The notes under the pieces: model-generated
Seen by the model: the letters and a program-made list of their open reading frames with translations, nothing else
Databases searched by the model: none
What the model was told of the DNA's origin: nothing
Shown here: piece after piece, positions 34,372 to 44,791 of the stretch
How the letters are laid out: each line of letters opens with the position of its first letter
Numbering within the stretch: position 1 is the first letter of the stretch
Origin: Ligula intestinalis
Taxonomy: Eukaryota > Platyhelminthes > Cestoda > Diphyllobothriidea > Diphyllobothriidae
Assembly: GCA_036362985.1 (NCBI GenBank)
Contig: JAYGXS010000003.1
Span: 31,105,647 to 31,169,646 of the forward strand
Direction of reading: 5' to 3'
DNA: 64,000 nt
Program-made: the position numbers and the translations under genes

Positions 34372-34639
34372 CTAGAAAATAAAAAAAACCCAGTAATTCT
34401 GAATAGGGGTTTTAAGGTCTATTGTCTAGGGAGAGTGAAACGTTAATTGGTACCGAAACTGCGTTTGGGTAGTGCTTTGCCTTTGACAGCATGTCTAAAC
34501 ATTTAGGTACATCTTCAATGAAGCTCAGTACCTAGTTTACGCACGCACAGTTAACGAGGAAGAACCCTTCCTGACCTGAACTCATCAAGGGTATGCTAAG
34601 ATAGAACAGAGGAATGTTTTAGGGAGAAGACGGACTTAC
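34372..34639 (-). other. 268-bp intron between exons 6 and 7
   Basis: Donor GTAAGT at 34639-34634, acceptor AG at 34373-34372, free of recognisable repeats. Confidence 0.85.
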
Positions 34640-34768
34640 GTATGCAGCCCTTCATGTCGGGACCGAGCCGGTATCCCGGGTGACAGGAGCATGCGTAACG
34701 GGTTTGCGAGAGAGGGGTGCAGATATGCTCACAGCCCCCTCGGGCCGGCGGCGCACATGGGTCAACAT
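34640..34768 (-). CDS. MEGF6-like: MEGF6-like gene, exon 6: EGF domain
   Basis: A 129-bp exon with phase-1 borders after CCTAG (34770-34769). Incoming T plus AT gives Tyr; it reads YVDPCAPPARGGCEHIC, then TPLSQTRYACSCHPGYRLG and MKGCI. It is an EGF with D-P-C in place of D-E-C. The order of an EGF of this D-P-C class among calcium-binding ones resembles the N-terminal half of MEGF6. Confidence 0.95.
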
Positions 34769-35914
34769 CTAGGCATAAAAGAAGGCAGTTGACTATTCTG
34801 AACAAGGTCTAAGAGCTGGATGGCTGAAGTGCGATTTCCTGGCCAGCACTGGCATGTCCCTGGAACACGCTGAAGAGTTTTTTGGTTTGTTACCACACTA
34901 GAGATTGGCTAGCTACGATGCCTTGCCTACGCGGTCGCTCCATGTTCCATAACTGGGTTAGGACTTCATTGGCCTCCAGGGACATGTCGGCTACAGTCAT
35001 CTGGTTGGAGCGTTTACCGGCATGGAACAACTGCTCCCAGCACGCCCATGCGGATCCATAGGGGAGAGTGTAGTTTGGAGAGGGACCGGAGTAGAAAGAC
35101 TATCCAGTGCAGTTGGGTCTGTAAGAGATCTAAGCCGTGGGTGCGCTCAGAGCACTGCAATTATTACGCCCAGTTCCGGATAGGATGATAAAGCAAAAAA
35201 TCAGTAGGAGTTGTGTATTTTGTAGAGGAACTCAGTGGTGGTCTGAAGCCTCGAAGTGCGGCCTGCGGCGCGTCTGTTTGTTAGCGTGAGTTGAGCGTAA
35301 ATGCGTAGATGCCATGTGAAAATGGGTCACTGTCCGCTTGGCCAGTTGTTTGGCTAACAGCACCTGTGATTGGCTGTCCTGGAGGCAAGCCGCGAACTTT
35401 AATCATGTGGTCTCTTGCGTGGCGGTCGTCGGAGGTGCAGAACGCTACAGGTCGTCGGTCTAACCGACAAAATATCAAGACAACCGCCCCCCCAGTTGAC
35501 ATTTTCTAAACCCCTATGCATAACAGTCATGCTACCGGCGCGGTCCCAGTTCACCAAGTAAATTCTGTCAACGATGGAAGTTACTTACTCACGTTAACAT
35601 AAGATAGAATATATGTCATAGGAAGTGTTCGCGGATGGGGTCGGGAACACACTCGTCCCTTTGAGCTTGGGGGCTCACTTTAGAGACCTCACAGGCAGCG
35701 GTATCGTAAAAAATAAGATATGCAGGAGACTGGTTCAAAAAATGCACGAAAGGGGCTAGAATAGCCAATCCTGGCTTGTATACCATTATCAGGCAGCCAT
35801 TTCCAGTAACCCCACAATAATGATTATACCCGATCATAATTAACAGGGGCACAGGCCCAATTATAAAAGGTTCTGGGTTTGAATTCCAGGCACTAAAAAC
35901 ATGGGGTTGGATAT

Positions 35915-35990
35915 GGTTGGCTGACGAGGGCTAAGCAGCAAGAAAGGGCCATTCCAATCACCCCTGTTTTTGTCGTCACCGCCTTCTTGT
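35915..35990 (+). repeat. SINE family B, diverged tail
   Basis: Sense words TATGGTTGGCTGACGAGGGC, GGGCCATTCCAATCACCCC and TTTTTGTCGTCACCGCC match the tail in order, with many substitutions. Confidence 0.5.
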
Positions 35991-37811
35991 ACAAAATAAA
36001 GGTTTCCTTTTACTGTTTTAGATAATTATCTGTTGATTTCGTTGAACATATTTAGGATACTTTTGGATCCATTGTTTCAGAATCTGGTCCACAGTTTGAA
36101 AGTTGCGGAGAGATAGTGAGATAAAAGGCGAAGTCTCGTCTAAATTGCAAGAATTATAAAGCACTAGAGTTAGGTCTGCAACATTAAACCAGTGGAAACA
36201 TGAGATCTTACCCAGATGTATCAGTTTAAAGTTGAAGGTGATCGATGAAACATCAGAATGGAATGCATATAAACCAGGTTCTATGCTGCTGTTGCACAGT
36301 CACAGTCGCAGTCCGCTGTGTGACAAACAGCGCGAAGAAAAGAATCCCATTTTAAGTAATTTGCTGTTTTCAATCAAATACAATTTGAACACGTGCAGGG
36401 GAGATTTTTGCTTTTAACTTCATTCAATTTTTATTTAGCATCAGCGTCCGAGGAGCAGCGCTGCGGGCTCACGTTACATCGGCTGTGATTTTATAAAGTC
36501 AAGGTTGTAGGCCTTGGCACGCAATCTTTAATGAGATACGAGATAGCAGATCGGTTGTGACCATTGGCTATGTTACGGCTGTTGGCCTATGTAATTGTGC
36601 TCACATTGTGTGCAGGCTTAAATGAAACAGCTGATGACAGCCGATTTGGCGAATGCTCCTATTTCAACTGGTAGACCGTACAACGCAATTGTGAATTAAA
36701 CTCTGCTTCCTGGATAAAGGATTACGGATCCAGCTTTGGCAACACTTGAATAGTTATAGTAATTTAGCCACAAAAAAAGAACTTCCAGGCTGTCTTGTCC
36801 ACCAAACACATGGAGCTCTGACTACCTTTGGCCAAGCCGCCGTCCAAAAGGATTCTAGAGTGAATCCTTCCTTCTCAACGTAATTTTCCATTTTTCCGTA
36901 TAATCAGTTAACATCGGAGCACTTCATTCTCACGCAAAACTGATTTATGCCCATGCAAAACTGAAAATTAGTTTGCAGAGGTGAAAGCTTTAAATTACTT
37001 GCAGGCATATAAATCCAAAATTCGACCAAAATGGGAACACATCAGTGAGAAGTCTGTGCAGTGGTCCATAGGAAAGCAGATCAGATAAGTTCTAAGGACG
37101 GAAAGGAAACTACCTTCGCTTGGTGACGGAAAAAGCTTATGAATTGGGCAATAAATGTGACCTGTGTAGGCACTAAATATGCATCCATAGCTGTTTCATC
37201 CCTCAAACCAAGCATTTTACGGGCAAGTAAGTATGGCAGATTGCTGCCCTTGGACTGGCGCAAACGATCTTGCAGATTCTACCCACATACGCGGATCCTC
37301 AGTGCTTTACGATCCAAGTGAGTGCGACTAACCACTAATATTCTTGGTTCGCAGAACACAAATTTCATATCATCACATACAACAGCAACAACAGCAGAAT
37401 GAAGTACCATGAAACCAAAAGATAGGGACAAGGCCGGAGTCTACCGAATGTTACGGAATCCAGCCCATTCTATCCAGACATGCACATCCACGCTCTACCT
37501 GCCTAAGTGGCTGCCTTGCTGCCTGAAATAATTTGCTTCCGATCTCGATGTTTTGGAATTGTGAATACGACTCTGGAGGTCCCGGTGAGGTCCAAGGAAA
37601 TGCGAGCCAGACCGAGGGAGGCCGTTGTGCTATTTGGTGTCAACTGGCTCCTCAGCACGATCCTGCTCAAGGTGACAGTGAAAATTCCCATCACGTTACT
37701 GGATAAGAAAAGGCGAGCAATTACATGAAGAGATTATTCCCCAGTCAAACAAACCGATGAAATCTTGAGGAGTATTTCAAGGTCGACGAGCAAGTAAAAA
37801 AACACCGCAAC

Positions 37812-37980
37812 TGTATATCGCCGGCAAAGACAAGGGAGACTAAAATAGCCATTTCTAGCTCATCAACCGTCGTCGGCCAGTCATACTCAGATCCCAGTGG
37901 TATCCCACCCGAGCCTCGAACTCGCGAACTTTCTGATCAGAGTCAAACAACCTAACCATTGAGCCACGAGCTCATTGTCT
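37812..37980 (-). mobile_element. SINE family B, full-length copy
   Basis: On the minus strand the head carries GAGCTCGTGGCTCAATGGTT (A box) and AGTTCGCGAGTTCGAGGCTC (B box). The tail ends in CCCTTGTCTTTGCCGGCGAT. The head matches tRNA-Arg in its D and T arms. It is one of four copies with head and tail intact, all in introns or the 5' flank of the multi-EGF gene. Confidence 0.75.
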
Positions 37981-38452
37981 CGGCTGGTTTAGGTCAGGGA
38001 CTAATGGCACTCGTTTATGAACAGTCACCTACCGCAAACGGAACTCATTTGCCCCACTCTACCCTGGGTCTCGACAGAAGCCCTGACCGCAGCTGCATGT
38101 TAGCCTTCTGCCTTAAGCAGTAGCCTCGATTTTTTAAAACTCAGACTAGAATAATATCCGGTTAAGAAAGCGGGTGCTTGTTTGCTTGCGTTAAACTTTC
38201 AATGGTTCCACGATTTGCCTAATCTGTGGATTCCACTCCGGCGGACAAGCAGCTGGAGGTGAAGGACGGCGTAGGACTACTGCCAAGTGTCTTTTCCGTA
38301 TGTCCTTTTGCGGCTAAAGAACAATGAGACGACGCCACGGGACAGTTCGACCGTCAGAAGCGACACCGTCTACCGAATGCCCTAGGGAGTAGTGGTCACA
38401 TTATTGGCTTAGCGTTGCATAGATTCTACTGAAGTGAGACAAATTTTCGTAA

Positions 38453-38760
38453 GTGGCTGCCCACACCTGCGAGACAGATCACGTGCTCAACGTCGCAACT
38501 GCAGGGATAATCGCCCACACCGGCAACAAGACAAGCCGTGAATTGATTGAAGCCTGGCCCTCGGGTGAGAACTCAGTCAATCGATTTATCGATCTGACGC
38601 CGGCATACATCGTCCTGCAAAGGCATCTCCGGGTTGACAGCGCTGGTAGTTGATTGGCCCCTGCCGCTATAAATGTTGCTTGCCTTTCATTGACACTTTT
38701 ATCTCTGATGATGTACTCCAGTAGAAGTCTGAAAGCTCAGACGAATAAAATTATGATTCT
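38453..38760 (+). mobile_element. Penelope-like element (PLE family A), 3' end
   Basis: A 66-codon frame reads HTCETDHVLNVATAGIIA, NKTSRELIEAWPSGENSVNR and FIDLTPAYIVLQRHL, which fits the end of the GIY-YIG domain (H-x-x-E-x-x-H, N-K-T-x-R-E-L-x-E-A-W). After the stop comes a CTATAAATG TATA-like word, then the 30-nt tail module at 38705-38734, AATAAAATTATG and a short T-rich end. The upstream RT region is missing. Confidence 0.72.
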
Positions 38761-38869
38761 TTCTTTATCTAGATTCTACTGAAGCAGACCAGCACAACAC
38801 CTACTGCACTCAATTGAATGAGAAAGTTCGCGTTCCACGTATCTGCTTGGATAAGGAAGAAAACGAGTC

Positions 38870-38960
38870 GAGCACCGGATCAATTAATTTATTGTCCTGA
38901 GCTTTCGGCTTTACACGAAAAGCCATCGTCAGAGGAAGTGAGAAAACAGCAAGCTTTGGC
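38870..38960 (-). mobile_element. antisense PLE-A tail facing the 38.7-kb tail
   Basis: On the minus strand it holds a 30-nt module (38903-38932) with a perfect six-pair hairpin, GGCTTT and AAAGCC around TCGTGT, between CTGACGA and GAAA, followed by GCTCAGGACAATAAATT. It faces the sense tail about 170 bp away. Confidence 0.68.
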
Positions 38961-40049
38961 TGCACAGCACTCTCTCCTCATTCACCAAAGTTGCTTAGAT
39001 GGAAAGACGAGTGGAGATGTGCACAGGCACTGTGAATGAAACAGCCACGCCGCTTGGCTACGCGTGTCCCCCCCTCTCCTCCACGACCTGGTTCCTACTT
39101 CAGATTTACCAGGGATGCAGATATCGTATGCGTGAGAATACCCTGATGGTCACATTGAGAAGTCATTTCAGCCTGGCTCCGAGCTATCCTGTCAGTTGAC
39201 CGCCTCTCAAGTCACAACTCCCGGGAGAGTCGTGGTGGCTTTAAGTGCGGTGGAGTTATTATTGTGGGATGAGGGGAGGGGGCGTGTTGATATGCCGTGA
39301 GATGGAATCCCCCCAGTGTTGGCTCCACCCCTCTTTAATCTGCAATACTGCAGTCGACTGTCCCAGCCTGGCAGCCTACGGGGGATGGGGATTGGATGCT
39401 CAACTGACGCGGTGTGAAGATCTACGTTTACGCATGAGACCACACGCCTGCCCTGTGTGACAGTTGTTATGGCTGCGCGGGGCTTCGTGCCCCCGTGTGC
39501 TCCGCAAGCCGTGCGCTAAATGGCCCTTGTGTTGGGCCGGCACTTCTGCCATACCGAAGGAAAAACGGTTCCAAACTCGTACCTCACAGCAAAAACCACC
39601 AGCCATCCGATAACTTTATCTGTAAGCGAGCCCTTGACAGGAGAACTGAAGCACACTGTAGCGAGATGAATAGTTGCCGCAGGCTGTTTAAAGTTAGCGG
39701 ACGTTCACGCAACTTTTCTAACGCAGACAGCAAAGCACGTTTCTGGTGTTTGTACGAGTCCTTCGTCCTCGAAGGCCTCTACTTATCGACATCGCCCACA
39801 GAAGCGAGGTGAAAAGATGGCACTAAGACGTAAGTTCCAAGACACTTCAGTCACGGGGTGGAGCGTCGTACCTCGTCTGTCCGTGACTGGTACACTTCCT
39901 GTGAACCTAATGCGCACAAAGGAACACGTCGAGACAGTGGAAATGCCAGACGCATTGTCCTTGGTGCTGAACAGTGCGTGACTTCCAGGATGCTGAAGTT
40001 AGGTCCCGGAAGACAGTTGAAAATTTGTGAAGGTTGCGTTGACTACTAA

Positions 40050-40062
40050 GGGGGGGGGGGGG
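40050..40062 (+). repeat. poly-G run of 13
   Basis: Thirteen G in a row; a shorter run of ten lies near 40549. Simple low-complexity DNA. Confidence 0.85.
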
Positions 40063-41115
40063 AAAGGTCCTGCTAGCGATTTACCAGGCCCTATGACGAC
40101 AGTTTAGTCAAATGAATATGAACTTAAGCAGAAGCGCAACTGCGGGAAAGGATAACTTCCACAGTTACGATCGAAAGCTTATAGTTCTCCTATTCCAGGC
40201 CTCTGTAATAAGGCTGTGCATCTCGCGTGTACTTTTGCGCGTCATGTCTGGATCGCTGTCAACCACGGCTATTTGAACGGGCCAATCAATTTCAAAGCCA
40301 ACGTAAACGTGCGCTTCTGAATGCACTGTGATGCAGGCCTCTCGTTCGCTTGGGATGCTAACTGTGGGCCACGAGACGTCCGCCTCTCTTGAATACCATC
40401 CAACGTCATTTTTTATTCGGTACCGGACCCGAACGTCGTAGTGGTTGCAGTCTCTTTATGACTTAGACTGCCGCAACAAACCTTCGTCACCGAGTGATCC
40501 CTGCACCTGCCACTCGAAACCTGCTCCCTGAAACATCACACTTAGACGGGGGGGGGGAGGTCAGAGAGCAGATGTTGACAGGCCATGTACTGCTCCCAGG
40601 GCAGCTGAACGAATGACCTTGAGATCAGCGTTGCGTCAGTGTGGCCTGCAGTAATCCTAAATTAAGTGGTTGCCGAAATCAGCACAACCGCCAATAATGC
40701 TGATTATGTGTATATGGAGAAGCCATATTCATAGGCGTGAGAAGAACGAAGCGTATTTAAATGCACACTGAAACAGGGGTTAAAAATTAATGGATCATGA
40801 TCGGAAACGGATATATGCCCTCCCTCTAAATTATACCACAAGGTCACACGTGATATGGGAATGGGAATAAATCTGTATGTGGCGTTGACGAAACAGAAAG
40901 ACGGTAGTATTGCAATGACAGTAAGTTAGCCCTGAAGGACCCAAATCCTCACAGTTGTGTCATGTAGAGAAAAAAACGGCGAAACACGTGTCTGCGCTCT
41001 GAGCTATTACATTTAATGCTACTATGGTAAATCGCGCGACAAATAACCTGTTCTTTCTGTATATTAAGTGTTCTATGGAAAAAAGTTAAATATCTGCAAT
41101 AGTAGGTCAACTCAC

Positions 41116-41241
41116 AGGTGGTGCAGGAAAGTTTATCCTCAGCCAACAGCATTCCGGGCGGACAGTAGCACCGGAAGCCACCTGGAAGGTTCTCGCAACC
41201 GTAAGCACAGCCGTCCGATTGTTCCTGGCATTCATCGATGT
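41116..41241 (-). CDS. MEGF6-like: MEGF6-like gene, exon 5: calcium-binding EGF
   Basis: A 126-bp exon with phase-1 borders (acceptor TGTAG, donor GTGAGT at 41115-41110). Incoming G plus AC gives Asp: DIDECQEQSDGCAYGC, then ENLPGGFRCYCPPGMLLA and LSCTT. D-I-D-E-C, Asn and Phe are all in place for calcium binding. The exit base T plus AT of exon 6 gives Tyr. Confidence 0.95.
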
Positions 41242-42971
41242 CTACAAAGGGGCGCAAACAATAAGATACTTTTTTGAATGATTTCGAAGGCTCAGTAATC
41301 TACAGTTATCGCAACAGCATACTCTAGCTGCCTAGAGGTAGTGGATTCACCGCTTTTTTATGCCGTCCATAGATTCATTGTCTTTCATCTAGTCATCACA
41401 CCTTTAAACGATGCAATCAGTGCTATAATTCGAGGAACAAGTAATAGAAAAAGAAACATTCCCAACTACTTACAGTAATCGTGACTTTCCAAAACAATTG
41501 GAAACTATTTCAAGCAACCCGTATCTACTGATGACTTATTGACCCTTTTTGATGATTCTGCCAGTTAGACTGACTATCGTAGCAGGTCTCACGGGTTATA
41601 ATTTACAAGGTCTATCTGCAGAGTCATCAATAATAGATTCGGATGACAACACATAAGGATTCCTAGCCGATATGGTACGACTGTTAAAAGAAAAGAATTC
41701 AATGATTTCTTGGCCAGAACGGACCAATAACAAACCACGAAACTCCTAAAGTTGGTTTGCAACTAATCGCTGACCTATCAATTTCCTGCTGCGTACTTTG
41801 TCCCAGAGGAACAACAGCGAGTCTGTCTGCTTTGCTAATATGGCAGTTGACATACCTCCTGAAACAATAAGTAAGATTTTGATTTCGACTTAAAAGTTTT
41901 AGTCAGTTGCGGGTTGCAATATTGACCGTCAAGCATCATGCTCCCAAGATATTTCAATCCCACCAGGATGATCGGCTGTTTTTACAAGCGACAGTCGAGA
42001 AAAACGGATTGCCTAGATAGTACTTAGTTTGAAGAAAAGATGATCTTAGGGACAAACAGGTAAATCAGATCAATAAATTTTCGAGATTATTTTCCCAGCT
42101 CGTCTTCAGACTAGCAAGAGTGCGCAACAAACAATTCAGATTTCAGAGGTGCAGAAAAAATCAATAGTCACATTTGAAATTTTTTTAGTTGCATATTCTC
42201 GCTAGTCTGAAGACGAGTTGGGCAACCAGTCGCGAAAAACTTAATTTACCATTTTGTGCCAAAAGCATCTTTCATGCCTGACTTCCACTTTAGTGTGTAT
42301 TTTGCCTGCTGATTTTTGTTGCCCTTACATGTAAAGTAGGTTGTAAAAAGCTCCCGCAAAGTGCTATCGTTCCAGGGAATTTGTAAGACAAATAACACGT
42401 GCGCAGAATACAGACAGTTGTACTCATTGCTGCGTCAGTACTTGATGTGTAATTTGTATCATTTCAAACAATTTCAGGCTTTTTTATTACAGCAGCTTAC
42501 GAAAAAACAGAAGACTCACGGGACTCGTCACTGCAATTGCACAGTAGGCTTTTCTTTCTAATTAGAGATGGGGGACACAAATTAATAGTTGGCACGGCGC
42601 ACGAGACCGCTAACAAACGTTGGGGTTTTTATTCAATTACCATGGCCTGCTGGAAATAAAAATATGCTGCAAATAATGCAGGTCATACTGCCAGTTGAAA
42701 TAACAATCTATACACCACACTCCTAAACAGTCTGTTGGTGACCACCTTCATCCCAACCATACTCACCCATCCCCCTTTATCCACCTCTTCACCCTGTCCT
42801 TCCGTTTCTAATCCAGCAAAAGAGTTTTCAACAAATTGTTTTCCCCCCTGGTGTGTACGAAATGTAACATCAGACCTGGTGCGTATGCTCTGCCGCAGAG
42901 TAAGCACGTCAACAGTTGTCCCATTTGTTAGGAATGAAAGATAACAAGAGAGAGAGAGAGTATTCAGTTAC
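41242..42971 (-). other. intron between exons 4 and 5
   Basis: About 1.7 kb, AT-rich. The only structure noticed is the inverted pair of 31-nt tail-like modules at 42079-42237. Confidence 0.7.
42079..42237. repeat. inverted pair of CTGAAGA-N20-GAAA modules
   Basis: Arms 42094-42128 and 42188-42222 are about 35 bases and complementary with about five differences, sharing CTCGTCTTCAGACTAGC. Each arm lies in a 31-nt module: minus 42079-42109 and plus 42207-42237, both CTGAAGA-N20-GAAA. The first module pairs CGAG with CTCG. The arms enclose a spacer of about 60 bases. It looks like the termini of a third retroelement family. Confidence 0.65.
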
Positions 42972-43094
42972 CAAGACAACGACGTTGATCTTCAGACAGA
43001 CGAAAACCAGGAGGACAGCGACAATAATGGCCGCCGGGCATATTGCAACATTCGCCCTCACATCCACCGTTCCCGTTGCGGCATTCGTCCACAT
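42972..43094 (-). CDS. MEGF6-like: MEGF6-like gene, exon 4: calcium-binding EGF
   Basis: A 123-bp exon with phase-1 borders after CCTCAG. The donor GTAACT (42971-42966) is weaker than the others. Incoming G plus AT gives Asp: DVDECRNGNGGCEGECC, then NMPGGHYCRCPPGFRLS and RRCL. An adjacent pair of Cys (ECCN) adds a seventh cysteine to the usual six, so it may pair with another domain or be free. The calcium-site residues D-V-D-E-C, Asn and Tyr are present. Confidence 0.93.
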
Positions 43095-43437
43095 CTGAGG
43101 AGACGCAAAACATATTAACACATTCAGAAAACGCGCTTACATGCCCAGAAAAGGGCACATTGAGGTTTTTTGACATTTACTCCTCTGATAAGCAACTATC
43201 TGAGGACGATAGTGGGATGCTGGTCAATGCCAGACAAGATTTGAGGCTTTCGTCCAGGCGTAGACAAATGGTTAAGGAGGACAACTGCGTTAGGAGATGA
43301 TAATAAAATTGTAGATTCTAGGGAAAAAACGAGAGAACCTCTGGAGCCCTGAGGGGAGCCCTTGGGGAGCCAAATGCCCCGCTGTGGAGTTGCGCAGCAA
43401 CACGAAGCCGACGGAGCACGTATTCACACCTCTAGCT

Positions 43438-43713
43438 CAGGGGTCGGGAACGTATGGCGCGCGAGTCAGGCGTGGCTCTTTTGATGATGGTATCAAGCTC
43501 CCTTATATAAAATTGGAATTAGAAACTTCAGATTTTGTGAATTTAGATCCTCCAATTATGTGCCACCGCCGAGACGTGTAGCGGAATTAATTTACACTCG
43601 ACCAATCACGCATTGAATTCAAGCTTTAAATATATGATATGGCTCTCGCTGAAATATAGTTCCAAATATTTGCTTTATCGGTTTTTTTGAGTCAAAAATA
43701 TTTCCGATCTCTG
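43438..43713. mobile_element. hAT-type MITE with 8-bp target duplication
   Basis: A 276-bp non-autonomous DNA transposon. The left end is CAGGGGTCGGGAACG and the right end, complemented, is CAGAGATCGGAAATA. The flanking octamers are CTCTAGCT (43430-43437) and CTCTAGCC (43714-43721), seven of eight identical, as expected for hAT elements. The interior is AT-rich without a transposase. The 65-codon frame across its left end is not a gene. Confidence 0.75.
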
Positions 43714-43799
43714 CTCTAGCCAGAAGTATGATAAATAAACCTCATAGAATATGTATTAATAAATAGCCACCCTTTGGCTATCGGGCGTTTTTTTTTATA

Positions 43800-44791
43800 C
43801 AGTAGATTCCCTATCTCAAGAAATGTCACCCGGAATTCTGAAATACGTTTTTGATTCAAACATATTAATTACGTATGGTTTTAAAAATGAGGATCATACA
43901 GCCTCATCTCAATATATTTAGGTCACATCAGGATACTGGCTTTTTAGTGAGCTTCGTTTTGACCGCTACGTAAAATACAGACTATAAAAAGTGGCTACTT
44001 AAGTAGTATGCCTTATTGTAATGGACTTTGAATGCGTTTATAAATTCAAATATATTTTAAGAAAAACATGCATAAAGAAATTATTAATTGTACTCTTTTG
44101 GCAGAAAATAACATCTTCTTTAAATTTTATGCCTAAAGAAAGGGTATATTTCGGTTTTAAAAAATTCTACTTTTGAGACATTTTTACATTTTTCAAGTGT
44201 TCATTCATAGAACATCGTGTCCGTCAATTTGTTAATGCTGCCTCTACGGTATAAAGCATGCTCCATATCTATTGCAACCTTTTTTGAGAACTATGTGAGA
44301 TCTCCTTCAAGCTGTAGGCGAAAACGTACTTTTCATTAAACAGGATGTACACAGTGCGCAGTTTGTAAACCTTGAATTCCAGTGTAGCTGTCACTAGGTT
44401 TCAAAATTATTCGGCAATCAAGAAACTTTTTTAAAACCGAAAGATACCCTTTCTTTCAGTATAAAACTTGAAGAAAACGTAATTTGCTACCACGCAAGTA
44501 CAAGAAGTAATTTTTTCATGCATGTTTTTCAAAAAAATTGTTTGAATCTATAAAGGGAGTAAAATCAATGACAAAAAGGCATACTACTTAAGCAGTTACT
44601 TTTTAGAGTACATATTTATTTCTTGGCAGTCAGCAGGAAGCTCGTTTAAAAGCCGACATCTTGCTGTGTCCAAAATATGTTGCGATTAGGCTGTAAGATC
44701 GTCTCTATTACAACCATCCGCAACTAATATGTTCCAATGAAAACTCATTTCAGAATTCCGGGTGAAGTTTCATGAGGTAGGAAATCAACTG
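43800..44791. mobile_element. TA-flanked long-TIR element (Tc1/mariner-like fold-back MITE)
   Basis: The ends are CAGTAGATTCCCTATCTCA and, complemented, CAGTTGATTTCCTACCTCA, each bordered by TA (43798-43799 and 44792-44793), as in Tc1/mariner. TIR similarity does not stop at the ends. The shared words ACCCGGAATTCTGAAAT, CATACAGCC-like, TACTTAAGTAGTATGCCTT, AAAACATGCAT, AAAGAAAGGGTAT and TTTCGGTTTTAAAAAA run inward for about 430 bp on both arms. Only about 150-200 bp in the centre are unpaired. No transposase frame is present. Confidence 0.82.

Larger units (their letters stand above)
34769..41115 (-). other. intron between exons 5 and 6
   Basis: About 6.3 kb. Contents: SINE-B tail (35915-35990), full SINE-B (37812-37980), PLE-A 3' end (38453-38760) facing an antisense PLE-A tail (38870-38960), poly-G runs at 40050 and 40549, and a short repeat with AAACACGTGT near 40980. 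In 34800-35900, 36000-37800 and 39000-40900 no gene was recognised. Confidence 0.65.
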
